Shown: one piece after another, positions 9,033 to 19,878 of the stretch | How the letters are laid out: each line of letters starts with the position of its first letter | Position numbering within the stretch: the stretch's first letter is position 1 | Assembly: GCA_030180135.1 (NCBI GenBank) | Contig: CM058240.1 | Span: 67,513,581-67,577,580, forward strand | DNA length: 64,000 bases | From: Orychophragmus violaceus | Lineage: Eukaryota > Streptophyta > Magnoliopsida > Brassicales > Brassicaceae | Direction of reading: 5' to 3' | Position numbers and translations under genes: made by a program | The notes under the pieces: generated by a model | What the model was told of the DNA's origin: nothing | The model's database searches: none | Seen by the model: only the letters and a program-made list of their open reading frames with translations

Positions 9033-12000
9033 ATGACTACTACAAGCACACAAAACACATTCTCGATCCGGTCTGTTCTCGAAAAGGAGAAGCTGACTGG
9101 AACGAACTTCCTGACGTGGTCAAGGAACTTGAGGCTAGTCCTCAAGCAGGAGAAGAAGGATTATGTCCTTCGTGATCCTCTCCCCGAGAGGCCTCCTGCC
9201 AATGCCGCCAGGACTCTGCATAATGCTTGGGAAAAGCATTCGTCAGATGAAAATGATGCCTATTGCCTGATGTTGGTGACAATGACTCCTGAGCTGCAAA
9301 AACAGTTCGAGAGTGTATTGTCACCCATCGAGATAATGGCAAGCCTGAAATCGCTTTTTCAGGAGCAGGCTAGGACTGAGAGGTTTCAAACAGTTAAGAA
9401 CCTCTTGGACTGCAAGTTGGCTGCGAATGCGGCAGTGAGTCCTCATGTCTTGAAGATGATGGGTTATCTCGATCATCTTCAGAAACTCGACTGCCCAATC
9501 AGCCAGGAACTTGCCTGCGACATCATTCTGCAGTCATTACCTGCAAGCTATGATCAGTTCATTCTGAACTTTAACATGCATGGCTTGAGTAAGACATTGC
9601 CTGAGCTTCACGGAATGCTCAAGACTGCGGAGCCCAATTTGAGGAAAACCGCCAAGGACCCAAATGTGCTTATGGTGCAGAAGGGCAAGGGGTTTAAGAA
9701 ATCCTCTGCTAAGGATAAGGGAAAGGCCAAGGCTGTCCAAGTCGCGGACAAGGACACGCCAAAGCCCAAGCCCAAGTCCAAGGCTGGGCCAACTGACATA
9801 TGCAGGTTCTGTAAAGAACCAGGGCATTGGAGGAGAGAATGTAAGAAATTCCAGGAAGGTCTAAAGGAATTGAAGAAGAAGACTTTTGAGACTTCTTCAA
9901 CAGGTATTTTTGTTATAGAAGTTAATACAACTACTTCTGATAATACCTCATGGGTTATGGATACTGGTTGTGGGGCTCATATTTGTACTAATATGCAGGC
10001 ACTCAGCAACAGTAGAAGGCTGAAGCAAGGACAAGTGGAGCTACGAGTTGGGAATGGAACGAAAGTTCCAGCGCTAGCTGTAGGCACTTACTTGTTGTCT
10101 TTACCTTCGGGATTGATTTTAGAACTCAATAATTGTTATTTTGTACCTGCTATAAGCAGAAATATTATTTCAATTTCTTTGTTGGATTTGGAAGGTTATG
10201 ATTTTTCAGTTAAGAATAAATTATGTTCCTTCAATCGCAACAATTTGTTCTATGGTTCTGCCCCTCTTATGAATGGGCTTTACATACTCGATCAATCCGC
10301 GCCAATTTATAACATTAATACCAAACGGTTCAAACCTAATGAGGAGAACCGAACGTTTCTATGGCATTGTCGTTTAGGGCACATCAGCGAGAAACGCATC
10401 AAGAGGCTCCATTCGAATGGACTTCTTGGCTCATTTGACTTTGAGTCATGTGAGAAATGCGAATCCTGCATGATGGGCAAAATGACACGGGCCCCCTTTA
10501 ATAAACCTAACGAGAGGGCCAGTGACGTATTGGGCCTGATACACACTGATGTGTGTGGCCCAATGTCCACAAATGCAAGAGGAAACTATCAGTACTTCAT
10601 TACCTTTACTGATGATTTCAGTAGGTATGGATATGTTTATTTAATGAAACATAAGTCTGAATCTTTTGAGAAGTTCAGAGAATTCCAAAATGAAGTACAG
10701 AACCAACTTGGCAAAAGCATTAAGGCTCTTCGGTCCGACCGAGGAGGAGAATACTTAAGCCAAGAATTCAGTGATCATCTGAGAGAGTGTGGGATCGTAT
10801 CCCAACTCACTCCTCCTGGAACACCTCAATGGAATGGTGTGTCTGAAAGGAGAAATCGGACCTTATTGGATATGGTTCGATCTATGATGAGTCACACAGA
10901 CCTTCCAATATCCCTTTGGGGATATGCTCTGCTAACAGCAGTGTTCACTCTAAATAGAGCGCCATCGAAAGCAGTAGCAAAGACACCATATGCGTTATGG
11001 GCTGGAGAAGCTCCAGTGCTGTCTTATCTCAGAATTTGGGGTTGTGAAGCCTATGTCAAGAGATTGATCTCAGACAAGCTTACACCAAAATCTGACAAAT
11101 GCTATTTCATTGGTTATCCACGGGAAACCAAGGCTTATTACTTCTATCTACGTTCCGAGAACAAGATTTTTGTTACCCGGGATTGTAACTTTCTTGAGAG
11201 GGAGTTTCTCTCTAAGAAAGACAGTGGGAGTAAGGTACTGCTTGAAGAAATTCAAGATGAACAGGATACTGCTCAACCTAATGAGGAAGAGCAGCAGGAG
11301 GACCTACAAGAAATTGTAGAGCCTGAACCTGTAGTACCTGAAGTTCGAAGATCCGGGAGGATCCGTCACGAACCCGAGAGATATCAAGGATTCCTCGTGA
11401 CTGACTGTCATGATCTTTTGATCATTGATGGTGATGAACCATCGAACTTCAATCAAGCCATGATGGGCCCAGATTCCTCTAAGTGGCGCAAGGCCACTGA
11501 TTCCGAAATGGACTCCATGTCGGTCAACCAAGTGTTTTCGTTGGTTGACTTACCCGCTGGTGTAAAAGCCATCGAGTGCAAATGGATCTTCAAGAAGAAG
11601 ATTGACGTGGATGGAAATGTCCAGATTTATAAAGCCAGGTTGGTGGCAAAAGGTTTCAGACAAGTTCACGGTGTGGATTACGATGAAACCTATTCACCAG
11701 TGGCTATGATGAAATCTATTCGGATTCTAATAGCAACTGCAGCTTTTCATGATTATGAAATTTGGCAGATGGACGTGAAAACCGCCTTCCTGAATGGTAT
11801 TCTGGAAGAGGATGTGTATATGACACAACCTGACGGTTACATAGATCCAAAGAATGCAGGGAAAGTATGCAAGCTTCATAAATCCATTTATGGATTGAAG
11901 CAAGCATCGAGGAGCTGGAATCTTCGTTTTGATGAAGCGATCAAGCAATTTGACTTCATCAGAAACGAAGAAGAACAATGCGTGTATAAGAAATCTAGTG

Positions 12001-13010
12001 GGTGCAAGATTGTATTTCTTATTCTGTATGTCGATGACATACTGCTTCTCGGAAACGACGTTCCAATGCTGAAGTCCGTAAAGGACTGGCTTGGAAGTTG
12101 TTTTTCCATGAAAGACATGGGTGAAGCCGCATACGTTCTTGGAATCAGGATCTACCGGGATAGATCTAGAAGGCTGATAGGCTTGTGTCAAGATTCATAC
12201 ATTGACAAAGTCCTACAAAGATTCAGCATGAAGGATTCCAAGAAGGGCTTCACGCCAATGGTACATGGCACAACGCTAAGCAAGAAGCAGAGCCCTACGA
12301 CGGCTGCTGAGCTTGAGCGCATGAAGAACATTCCTTATGCATCTGCAATAGGATCTGTCATGTATGCCATGATCTGTACTCGTCCTGATGTTGCTTATGC
12401 ATTGAGCATGACGAGTAGATACCAGTCAAATCCAGGTGAAAACCATTGGATTGCCGTAAAGAATATCTTGAAGTATCTAAGACATACTAAGGATAAGTTC
12501 TTAGTGTACGGTGGAAGTGATGTGCTTAAAGTCAGTGGATTCACGGACGCAAGTTTCCAGACAGACCAAGATGATTTCCGGTCACAGTCCGGTTATATCT
12601 TTTGTCTGAATGGCGGTGCAATCAGTTGGAGAAGCTCCAAGCAAGACACCGTTGCTGATTCCACTACAGAAGCTGAATATATCGCCGCCTCAGAAGCTGC
12701 GAAGGAAGCTGTTTGGATACGAAAGTTCATTATTGAACTAGGTGTGATACCAGATGCGGCTGAGCCTCTGGCACTGTTTTGTGACAACAATGGTGCTATA
12801 GCTCAGGCAAAGGAACCAAGATCACACCAGAAATCCAAGCATGTTCTAAGAAGATTTCACTTGATACGTGACATCATTAATAGAAAGGAAGTCAAGATCA
12901 GCCGAGTTCAGACAGATGATAACGTCGCTGATCCGTTGACAAAGCCACTCCCAAGGCCTAAGCTCGAGTTTCTGACTGAAGCTGTAGGCATTAGAGACAT
13001 AGAAATGTAA
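9033..13010 (+). CDS. Copia-B Gag-Pol polyprotein, 1325 aa
   Basis: One open frame encodes Gag, protease, integrase, reverse transcriptase and RNase H in Ty1/copia order. Landmarks: Gag zinc knuckle CRFCKEPGHWRREC (257-270); protease DTG (310-312); integrase zinc site H445, H450, C476, C479; integrase triad D506, D569, E605 (35 residues between the last two, DD35E); RT D914 and YVDD (999-1002); RNase H D1172, E1213 or E1215, D1251. No stop, frameshift or missing catalytic residue is visible, so the protein looks functional. The start is the first ATG after the leader and matches the Gag starts of Copia-A and -C. Length is normal for plant Copia elements. I do not assign a named lineage with confidence. 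Confidence 0.97.
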   Translation: MTTTSTQNTFSIRSVLEKEKLTGTNFLTWSRNLRLVLKQEKKDYVLRDPLPERPPANAARTLHNAWEKHSSDENDAYCLMLVTMTPELQKQFESVLSPIEIMASLKSLFQEQARTERFQTVKNLLDCKLAANAAVSPHVLKMMGYLDHLQKLDCPISQELACDIILQSLPASYDQFILNFNMHGLSKTLPELHGMLKTAEPNLRKTAKDPNVLMVQKGKGFKKSSAKDKGKAKAVQVADKDTPKPKPKSKAGPTDICRFCKEPGHWRRECKKFQEGLKELKKKTFETSSTGIFVIEVNTTTSDNTSWVMDTGCGAHICTNMQALSNSRRLKQGQVELRVGNGTKVPALAVGTYLLSLPSGLILELNNCYFVPAISRNIISISLLDLEGYDFSVKNKLCSFNRNNLFYGSAPLMNGLYILDQSAPIYNINTKRFKPNEENRTFLWHCRLGHISEKRIKRLHSNGLLGSFDFESCEKCESCMMGKMTRAPFNKPNERASDVLGLIHTDVCGPMSTNARGNYQYFITFTDDFSRYGYVYLMKHKSESFEKFREFQNEVQNQLGKSIKALRSDRGGEYLSQEFSDHLRECGIVSQLTPPGTPQWNGVSERRNRTLLDMVRSMMSHTDLPISLWGYALLTAVFTLNRAPSKAVAKTPYALWAGEAPVLSYLRIWGCEAYVKRLISDKLTPKSDKCYFIGYPRETKAYYFYLRSENKIFVTRDCNFLEREFLSKKDSGSKVLLEEIQDEQDTAQPNEEEQQEDLQEIVEPEPVVPEVRRSGRIRHEPERYQGFLVTDCHDLLIIDGDEPSNFNQAMMGPDSSKWRKATDSEMDSMSVNQVFSLVDLPAGVKAIECKWIFKKKIDVDGNVQIYKARLVAKGFRQVHGVDYDETYSPVAMMKSIRILIATAAFHDYEIWQMDVKTAFLNGILEEDVYMTQPDGYIDPKNAGKVCKLHKSIYGLKQASRSWNLRFDEAIKQFDFIRNEEEQCVYKKSSGCKIVFLILYVDDILLLGNDVPMLKSVKDWLGSCFSMKDMGEAAYVLGIRIYRDRSRRLIGLCQDSYIDKVLQRFSMKDSKKGFTPMVHGTTLSKKQSPTTAAELERMKNIPYASAIGSVMYAMICTRPDVAYALSMTSRYQSNPGENHWIAVKNILKYLRHTKDKFLVYGGSDVLKVSGFTDASFQTDQDDFRSQSGYIFCLNGGAISWRSSKQDTVADSTTEAEYIAASEAAKEAVWIRKFIIELGVIPDAAEPLALFCDNNGAIAQAKEPRSHQKSKHVLRRFHLIRDIINRKEVKISRVQTDDNVADPLTKPLPRPKLEFLTEAVGIRDIEM

Positions 13011-13850
13011 TCTAAATTTGAGTGGGAGTTTGAGGGCTTTTATTTAGTTATTTGATATGTTCTTGTAAAACATTCTTATGTTTAATGAAATTATTATTTC
13101 AAGATTATTTTAACTGTGATGAAATAATCGTTCCAAAATGATATGAACCATTTTATAGGTCATCGAAGTAAATGACTTGATCTTGAGTCATCGAAGTCAT
13201 TTAGCTTGATCATGAGACCCTATATTTGATAGATGTTTTATATCATCCCGTCCCTAGTCGAAGGTTGTTGAAATTGGAACACCAACAACCATGTGAGACT
13301 GGATTGGTACGTGACTTATGACAAAGTCTCAGTGTGTCATAGATGCGCGGCATCAAAGTCAGTACATAGGTGTATGTTTGGGAACATACGACCGGACAAG
13401 ACCCGCTTATAAGAACTCTTCAGGATATTTATATCTGTGTCATAAGAGATTCTTACTACGACTATAGAGTATAGTCCTTAGACCTGAGTTCGCATGCATG
13501 TGACTGCACATGGACTGATGCACTTTGATCATTGTCTAACGCTATCGTTCTGCGATAGTTATAAGGACCTTGTTTGGGTACATTATGAAATGAATAGTTT
13601 ACAGTGATGGAACAAGACGGAATTTGTCCCTCCAATATAAATGGAGTGAATATCTCTAGGCCAATCGGAGATTTGAATACTGGAAAATGCATGGCCATGC
13701 TCAAACGGACTTTCCCGAGTCGTTTGGATTGTCAGTATCAAATCAGAGTCCGATGAACAAGATTAGGCTTTATAAGGATGACACCAATCTTGCCTTATGA
13801 CTAATCGAGATATTGTGACAAAAGGATTATGAATACAGAGATTCCAGTAC
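13011..13850 (+). other. Copia-B 3' untranslated region, conserved between copies
   Basis: About 840 bp between the polyprotein stop and the polypurine tract. Roughly 95% of bases agree with the matching parts of Copia-A and -C. It contains a small hairpin (CTATCG, TTCTG, CGATAG near 13543-13559) that the other copies also form, and the antisense frame listed separately. Confidence 0.7.
13462..13704 (-). CDS. Conserved antisense 80-codon reading frame (Copia-B copy)
   Basis: Same frame, start and stop as the copies in Copia-A and -C. The protein starts MSMAMHFPVFKSPIGLEIF. Relative to the Copia-C copy it differs at only a few residues (V/T, R/L, I/T). No promoter or domain was recognised. 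It may be no more than a by-product of a conserved 3' region. Confidence 0.35.
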   Translation of the reverse strand: MSMAMHFPVFKSPIGLEIFTPFILEGQIPSCSITVNYSFHNVPKQGPYNYRRTIALDNDQSASVHVQSHACELRSKDYTL

Positions 13851-13861
13851 AAGTGGGAGAT
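13851..13861 (+). promoter_or_regulatory. Copia-B polypurine tract
   Basis: AAGTGGGAGAT directly precedes the 3' LTR. It is the same tract as in Copia-A and -C. Confidence 0.9.
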
Positions 13862-14532
13862 TGTTGGAATTGTATCCAGTAATCTCGGTACTGTCTCTAG
13901 AAAGTAAGAGTATGTCAATGATCAGACATAAGTCATATAATACTGGGGGTCATGATGGCTTGCTAGAGTCCGCTCATGATCTATAAGTCTTGGACTTATT
14001 GCCTTTATTATATGATCCCATATGGGTCACACGCCTAAGCTAACAGGAAAATGTGTAGGAACGGTTTAGCAGAAGTACGGTAAAAGTGCTAGGCATTTAC
14101 TGTACTTAGAGAGAATAAAACGGTTTAGGCACTGTGTGTCGATCGATACACAAGGGGTATCGGTCGACACAGTGCGCGAATGCCGTCTAGTTAATTGGTG
14201 TTTGGGCCAAATGGCCCAAACGGAATCAGACAAGTTTTATAAGCTAAAACTCGAGTTTCTGGACAATTAACCCTAGCCCCAGCCGAAAACTCTCTCTCTC
14301 TTTTTGCGCCGAGCTCCTAGTGGTCTAGCAGCTGTTTCCTGTGATCGCGTGTGTGAACCTTTGGAGGATTCATCCCTCGGTGTTTCTCTGATCTCAGACA
14401 TACCATCAATTCCGCTGCAAACAGGTATAAGGTGAGATCATCATTTGTTTCTATTCTGAGAAGAACCTAGATCGCATGTTTAGGTTGATATGAATCTAAG
14501 AATTGAATCAGGATCAACTAAACAATCCTTCA
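13862..14532 (+). repeat. Copia-B 3' LTR
   Basis: 671 bp, with one visible difference (GTATCC for GTGTCC near the start) from the 5' LTR. It is followed by the second AGAAT target duplication. Confidence 0.95.
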
Positions 14533-14537
14533 AGAAT

Positions 14538-17406
14538 CTCTTATGACACAGATATAAATATCCTGAAGAGTTCTTATAATCGGGTCTTGTCCGGTCGTAT
14601 GTACCCCAACATACACCTATGTATTGACTTTGATGCCGTGCATCTATGACATCCTGAGACTTTGTCATAAGTCACATACCAATCTAGTCTCACACGGTTG
14701 TTGGTGTTCCAATTTCAACAACCTTCGACTAGGGACAGGATGATATAAGCCATCTATCAAATATAGGGTCTCATGATCAAGCTAAATGACTTTGATGACT
14801 CAAGATCAAGTCACTTACTTCGATGACCTATAAAATGGTTCATATCATTTTGGAACGATTATTTCATCACAGTTAAAATAATCTTGAAATAATAATTTCA
14901 TTAAACATTATAAAATGTTTTACAAGAACATATCAATAACCAAATAAAGCCCTTTATTAACTCCCACTGAAATTAAGACTACATCTTAATTTCACTTATC
15001 CTACAGCAACAGTCCGCGACTCGTGCTTAGGCCTAAGGAGTGGTTATACCTACCCTTAAGGTGTTTGGACCTCTGATGTGCAGCTAGTCTCATCTATGCT
15101 GGGAATCACATCAAGTTCAGTGACGAACTCTTCTTTCCAAACAACCTCTTTCGCCGCTTCCCAAGCTGCGAAATGTTCAGCTTAAGTCATGGAGTCAGCA
15201 ACAGTGCCTTGCACCGCCAGATAGACACAAGATATAACCGGACTGTGACCGGAAATCATCTTTGTCCGTTGGAAACTTGCCTTTCAGACTCTATCGACTT
15301 ATAGCACCCCACTTTCTCCGTAAATCAAGAATTTTTTCTTAGTATTCCTTGAATACTTTAGGATATTCTTTACGGCAATCCAGTGATTCTTTGCTGGATT
15401 TGACTGGTCTTTACTTGTCTTGCTTAACATTAAAACAACATCAAACAAGTATGTTTCATGGCATACATGATAGATCCAATTGCCGACGCATATGGAATCT
15501 CATCCATGCATTTAAGCTCAGCAGTTATCGTAGGACACTGTGTCTTGCTTAACGTAATGCCATGTGACATTGGCATAAAACCCTTCTTGGAATGCTGAAA
15601 ACGTGTAGTACTTTGTCAATTTAAGAATCTTGACTTTGTCCTACCAGCTCTTTCGGATCTCTATCTTTAGATCCAAAATCCAAGAACTACGTGGCTTTAC
15701 CCATGTCAATCATAAAACTAACTCCCAAGCCAGTCCTTTACCGACTGCAGCATTGGGACGTTATATCCGAGAATCAGTATGTCATCGACATACACTATGA
15801 GAAATGCAATATTGCTCCCACTTATCTTTTAGTAAACGCACAGTTCCATTTCGTTCCTGTTCAGGTCAAAACCTTGACTATTTCAACAGAACGAAGATTT
15901 CAACTCCGATATGTTTGCTTCCATCCATGAATGGATCGATGAAGCTATCTTACACAAAATGTAGTGTTTTCGGAGTCCGGGCTCACTTTCGCTTCTTTGA
16001 ATTTCGCAGATTCGTCGCTTTCAATGATCATCAGATCATGCGAACTTTCAATGATCATCAGTTTCAACTAATGACGAGAAATCACTCTCGGATTAGTAAC
16101 TGATTCATTAATATCTGCGAACTTCAGGCTCTACAGGTGTAGATTCTACAGAAATCTGTAAATCCATCCGTTGCTCTCCCTCAACAGGTTGAGCAGCCTC
16201 CTGTATTTCTCGAATTTCTTCGAGTTATACTTTTACTCCCACTGTTCTTCTTGGAAAGTAACTTCCCTTCTTAGAAAACAGAATGGACGTAAAAGTAACA
16301 AGCCTTGGTTTCCCTAGGACAACCAGCAAAGTAGCACAACTATAAATACTCAGTAAAGACGAATTTGGATCGATTCCAATCCACATTTACGTGGTGTCTT
16401 TCAACTGGTATTGGTGGAACTATTTCAGTGTAAACTTAGATATTTCTAGAGCGTTATTCTTAAAAATATCATGGAAGATTCGTGTGACTCATCTTTAATC
16501 ATTTCTGATAAGATCTGACTCTTTCTCACAGAAACACCTCCAGGTTTTCAGGAGAAATGAGCTGTGAAACTACTTCACACTCAATCAGATGATCACACCA
16601 TTAATGACTCAAGTATTCTCACTCGTGATCTAATCCAGAGTCTTAATACTTCTGTCACTCAGATTCTATACCTCATTCTGGAACTCTTTCGACCATGTCA
16701 AAGAATTCCGACTTGTGTCTCATCAAATGAACATAGTCTTACTCTCTGAAGTAATCAGTAGAGACAATGAAGTACAGGAAATTTTCTCTGGTATTACTGC
16801 TCATCGGACCACATACATGAGTATGTTCAATCTCCAATAAGCCTTTGGGCCTTTCTCTAGCACGGCTAAGATGGGCCCTTTGTCTTTTGGTCCAGTAAGC
16901 AGAATTCAAGTCTCATAAGATATCGTATCAAATGAGCCCAACAGTCCATAACTATGGGATTTCTGAATCCGACTTACTCTATGTGACCAAGACTTTTATA
17001 CCAAGAAAATTCAGGTTTAATTCATCAGATTTAAACCAATTCGGTATTTATGTTACATTTAGGCACTCTTTGGTTTAACATATAAAACCCATTCCTTGAA
17101 TAGGGTGCTACAATTAATATTTCATTAAGATCAAAAGAACAAAACCTTGTCTTTTATCAAAATGAAAAACATTCAAATTCTTACAAGAAAATGAAAAACA
17201 ACTCTGCTTAAAGCAGGTACATTGTAGCAATTACTTAATACAAAACCAAGCCTCGAAGGCATCTACAAGTGAAAACCCTACGGCTGAGGCAGCGTCCATA
17301 GCTCCTTCCAGACATGTAGATCCACTTGTCCTTCCTTCAACATTCTACTGTTGCTTAGGCTCTGCATATTATCACAAATATCAGTGCCACAACCAGTATC
17401 CAATAC
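14538..17406 (-). pseudogene. Copia-A 3' region and dead pol
   Basis: On the minus strand, remnants of protease (LDTGCG just after the gag stop), integrase, RT with a recognisable YVDD-like stretch near 15780 and RNase H can be followed, but stops, deletions and frameshifts are everywhere. A TAG closes gag exactly at the protease border. A 23-bp deletion between GCAA repeats in the RNase H region (near 15210) shifts the frame. Both lesions are also in Copia-C. The part near 14538-15000 is the conserved 3' untranslated region. Confidence 0.85.
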
Positions 17407-18297
17407 CTATAAGGTAGAACTTGAAGTAATAACATGAATACCTGAAGAAGTAGTCTCATACATCAACTTCAACTCCTCATCATCTTCCATGAATTTAATG
17501 CAATCTCTCTTCCAATGCCCTGTCTCTTTACAGTAGCAGCACTTACCAACGTAAGAGGTATCTGATTTGGGCTCAGAAGACACACGCTTGCCATGATTCA
17601 AAATCTGGACAACTTTGTCTTCGCCCTTGTCAGTACTAGGTTTAATAAACCCACCCTTCTCTATTATGAGATTATACTGGGTACTCTTCACGTTTGGCTC
17701 AACTATCTTGAGCATATCATGCAGTTCAGTCAGCGTCTTCGTTAAGCCTTTCTTGATATAGTTCCTTCTGAACTTATCATAGCTTGACGGCAATGACTGC
17801 AGAATGATCTCAGTTGCCAATTCTTGGCTAACTGGATAATCCAGTTTCCTCAGGTTATCAATGTAACCCATCATTTTACTGACATGAGGACTCACTGGAT
17901 GATCATCTGGTAGCTTGCAGCTAGTGAGAGACTTAACCAACTGGTATCTCTCCACTCTTATCTGCTCCTGAAATTTCAATTTCAGGCTGCTGATCATCTC
18001 TATTGGCGACTCCATGTTCTCATATTGCTTCAGCAAATCTGAGTCCATGGTAGCCAATATCAGACCACGCACATCTACCGTATCATTATAATGCTTATTC
18101 CAAGCATTATATACTGCATGAGAAGCATTGGACCCGATCCTCACGGGGAGAGCTCTCTCAAGGACATAGTCCTTTCTCTCCTGCCTGAGGACTAGCCTCA
18201 GGTTCCGCGACCAAGTCAAGAAATTTGATCCATTCAGTTTGTCCATCTCAAGGACAGACCGGATCGAGAAAGTGTTTTGATTGTTTGTGCTAGTCAT
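17407..18297 (-). CDS. Copia-A Gag, 296 aa, intact
   Basis: It encodes a Copia Gag that would form the virus-like particle and bind the element RNA. It begins MTSTNNQNTFSIRSVLEMDK. The core region (TWSRNLRLVL, then KMMGYIDNLRKLDYPVSQEL) is shared with the Gag part of Copia-B. A zinc knuckle, CCYCKETGHWKRDC, lies near residues 253-266. It differs from the Copia-C Gag at roughly 20 of 296 residues, without any stop or indel, while everything downstream is ruined. The stop lies at the gag/protease border, so only Gag is made. The start agrees with the other two family members. Confidence 0.93.
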   Translation of the reverse strand: MTSTNNQNTFSIRSVLEMDKLNGSNFLTWSRNLRLVLRQERKDYVLERALPVRIGSNASHAVYNAWNKHYNDTVDVRGLILATMDSDLLKQYENMESPIEMISSLKLKFQEQIRVERYQLVKSLTSCKLPDDHPVSPHVSKMMGYIDNLRKLDYPVSQELATEIILQSLPSSYDKFRRNYIKKGLTKTLTELHDMLKIVEPNVKSTQYNLIIEKGGFIKPSTDKGEDKVVQILNHGKRVSSEPKSDTSYVGKCCYCKETGHWKRDCIKFMEDDEELKLMYETTSSGIHVITSSSTL

Positions 18298-19864
18298 AAC
18301 TGAAAATTAAGATAAAAGGATTTTAGTTAATATGTTCAATATGATTAATCTTGCATTATATTCAATAACATTAGTTATCCTCAAAAGAACATAATGATTC
18401 CAAGATCCACATATAACTAAGATCAAAGTGGGCCACTGGCCATCACCCAACCTTAGCTTATATCGGTAAGCCCTATCTCGGCTAATTATATCCGTGATAT
18501 AACTCTTGGTTGTGAATCTGGGCCCGAGGCCCAATCCACTCTGATGTCTCAAGGCCCGGGACTCCCGATGGCCTAGTCAAGAAAACCAGACTATACAGTC
18601 ATGTAATCATTAATGTCTGGGACTCCCAATGACATTTATGAATCACAAACCGTCTTACCCACGCAAAAGTAGACACCCTCACACTGTAAGGCCATGAGTA
18701 CAATTGAATGGGCTTCGACAGCTGACATAGACTGGACAAGACATCCAACGCTTGATATTATTTGAGGTTTGTAGGTTTATTAAAATTTCATCCCAAAATA
18801 GAAGATTACTATTTTGGGAAACTTTCCTTTTTGGGAAACCTACTAATTTTGGAAACTTTCTAAAATTAGAAACTTTTAATTATAGAAATTTCCTAAAATC
18901 CAAAACATGCAAATCTAGAAACTTCTATTTTAAGAAACTTTCTAATTTCAAAATTTTGGAAACTTATTAATTTAAAAATCGATTTTATAATTTTATAAAA
19001 AAAAAAAAAATTTAAATTAATTCTGAAGAAAAGACTCAAATAATTGGCCCAATTGTTTTAACTTCTTGGCCCGAGGCCCAAGAATTGGTCTATGTCCAAG
19101 ACATAACCCAATTGCCCAATTAAATGACATAACCGGTCTGGTTCATTAAAATTGGTCTAACCAAAATTAATTACTACGACGACCACAATTGTCAACCGGT
19201 TATTTACTAAACCGGATTTTCTCAATTTATTTGGTCCAACCAAATCAAATTAGAAAATCACTGGTTTAGGCATAAAATCCAATTTTTCGACTTTGGATTT
19301 CTTATCCCGGTTTAACCAGAACTTAATAAATTTTATTAAGTCTGTTTATTAAACCGTGACGATTAAAATTTTTAATTGTCTTAACCACACCACCACAAAC
19401 CAAACCGAACCGACCAATTAGGTCACGTGTTGGGATGGCCGCGAGCAACACACGCGATCGGGACGGCCGTAAGCCTCACGATCGGGACGAGCTCGGTTGT
19501 GATCGGGACGGGACGATGCTGGCCGAGACGTGATCGGGACGGAGCAGGCTCGCGATCGGGACGGCCGAGTGCCTCACGCGATCGTCCGACCGTTCGATCC
19601 GATCCACACGATCGATCGGTCCAGCGCTTGTGATCGGCTCGACCACGCGACGCGATCCAATGATCGGTCCGTGCGTCTCACGATCCGGACGTGCGGTTCG
19701 ACCACACTCTGACGCAACCAATTCAATATAGATTGGATCATGCGATTTCAATTAGTTTAGGTTTTAATTCTTTGTTTCTTAAGTATTTTCTCATCATATA
19801 TTGATTCAAATACTTCTAAACAACCTAAACATGATTCTAAACAAGAAATCCTAACATAACCAAT
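18298..19864 (-). other. Copia-A leader with GATCGGGACGG-type array
   Basis: Untranslated leader between primer site and gag. Its gag-proximal part is close to the leaders of Copia-B and -C and includes GAAAGTTTCC-like repeats. The plus-strand text at 19420-19720 holds a GC-rich array of CGATCGGGACGG, CGATCG and CGCGATCG motifs, in the same position as the arrays of Copia-B and -C. Open frames across the array are repeat artefacts. Confidence 0.75.
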
Positions 19865-19877
19865 GGCTCTGATACCA
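19865..19877 (-). promoter_or_regulatory. Copia-A primer-binding site
   Basis: Minus-strand TGGTATCAGAGCC, one base from the LTR, complementary to initiator methionine tRNA. It fixes the orientation of Copia-A. Confidence 0.9.
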
Positions 19878-19878
19878 C

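Larger units (their letters stand above)
6715..14532 (+). mobile_element. Copia-B: complete, probably autonomous Ty1/copia element
   Basis: It has two 671-bp LTRs with one visible difference, a 5-bp target duplication, primer site, polypurine tract and one uninterrupted gag-pol frame of 1325 codons with all catalytic motifs. It is the youngest element here: it sits inside Copia-A and has the fewest LTR differences. It shares the U3 start, primer site, second half of the leader and the 3' region with Copia-A and -C, but its gag is clearly diverged from theirs. It is a candidate helper for the gag-only copies, though the exact partner could be another family member. Confidence 0.95.

Noticed and set aside
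9142..12790. Several 60-150-codon minus-strand frames within the Copia-B polyprotein
   Set aside because: Shadows of the long gag-pol frame. None is conserved as a start-to-stop unit in Copia-A or -C.
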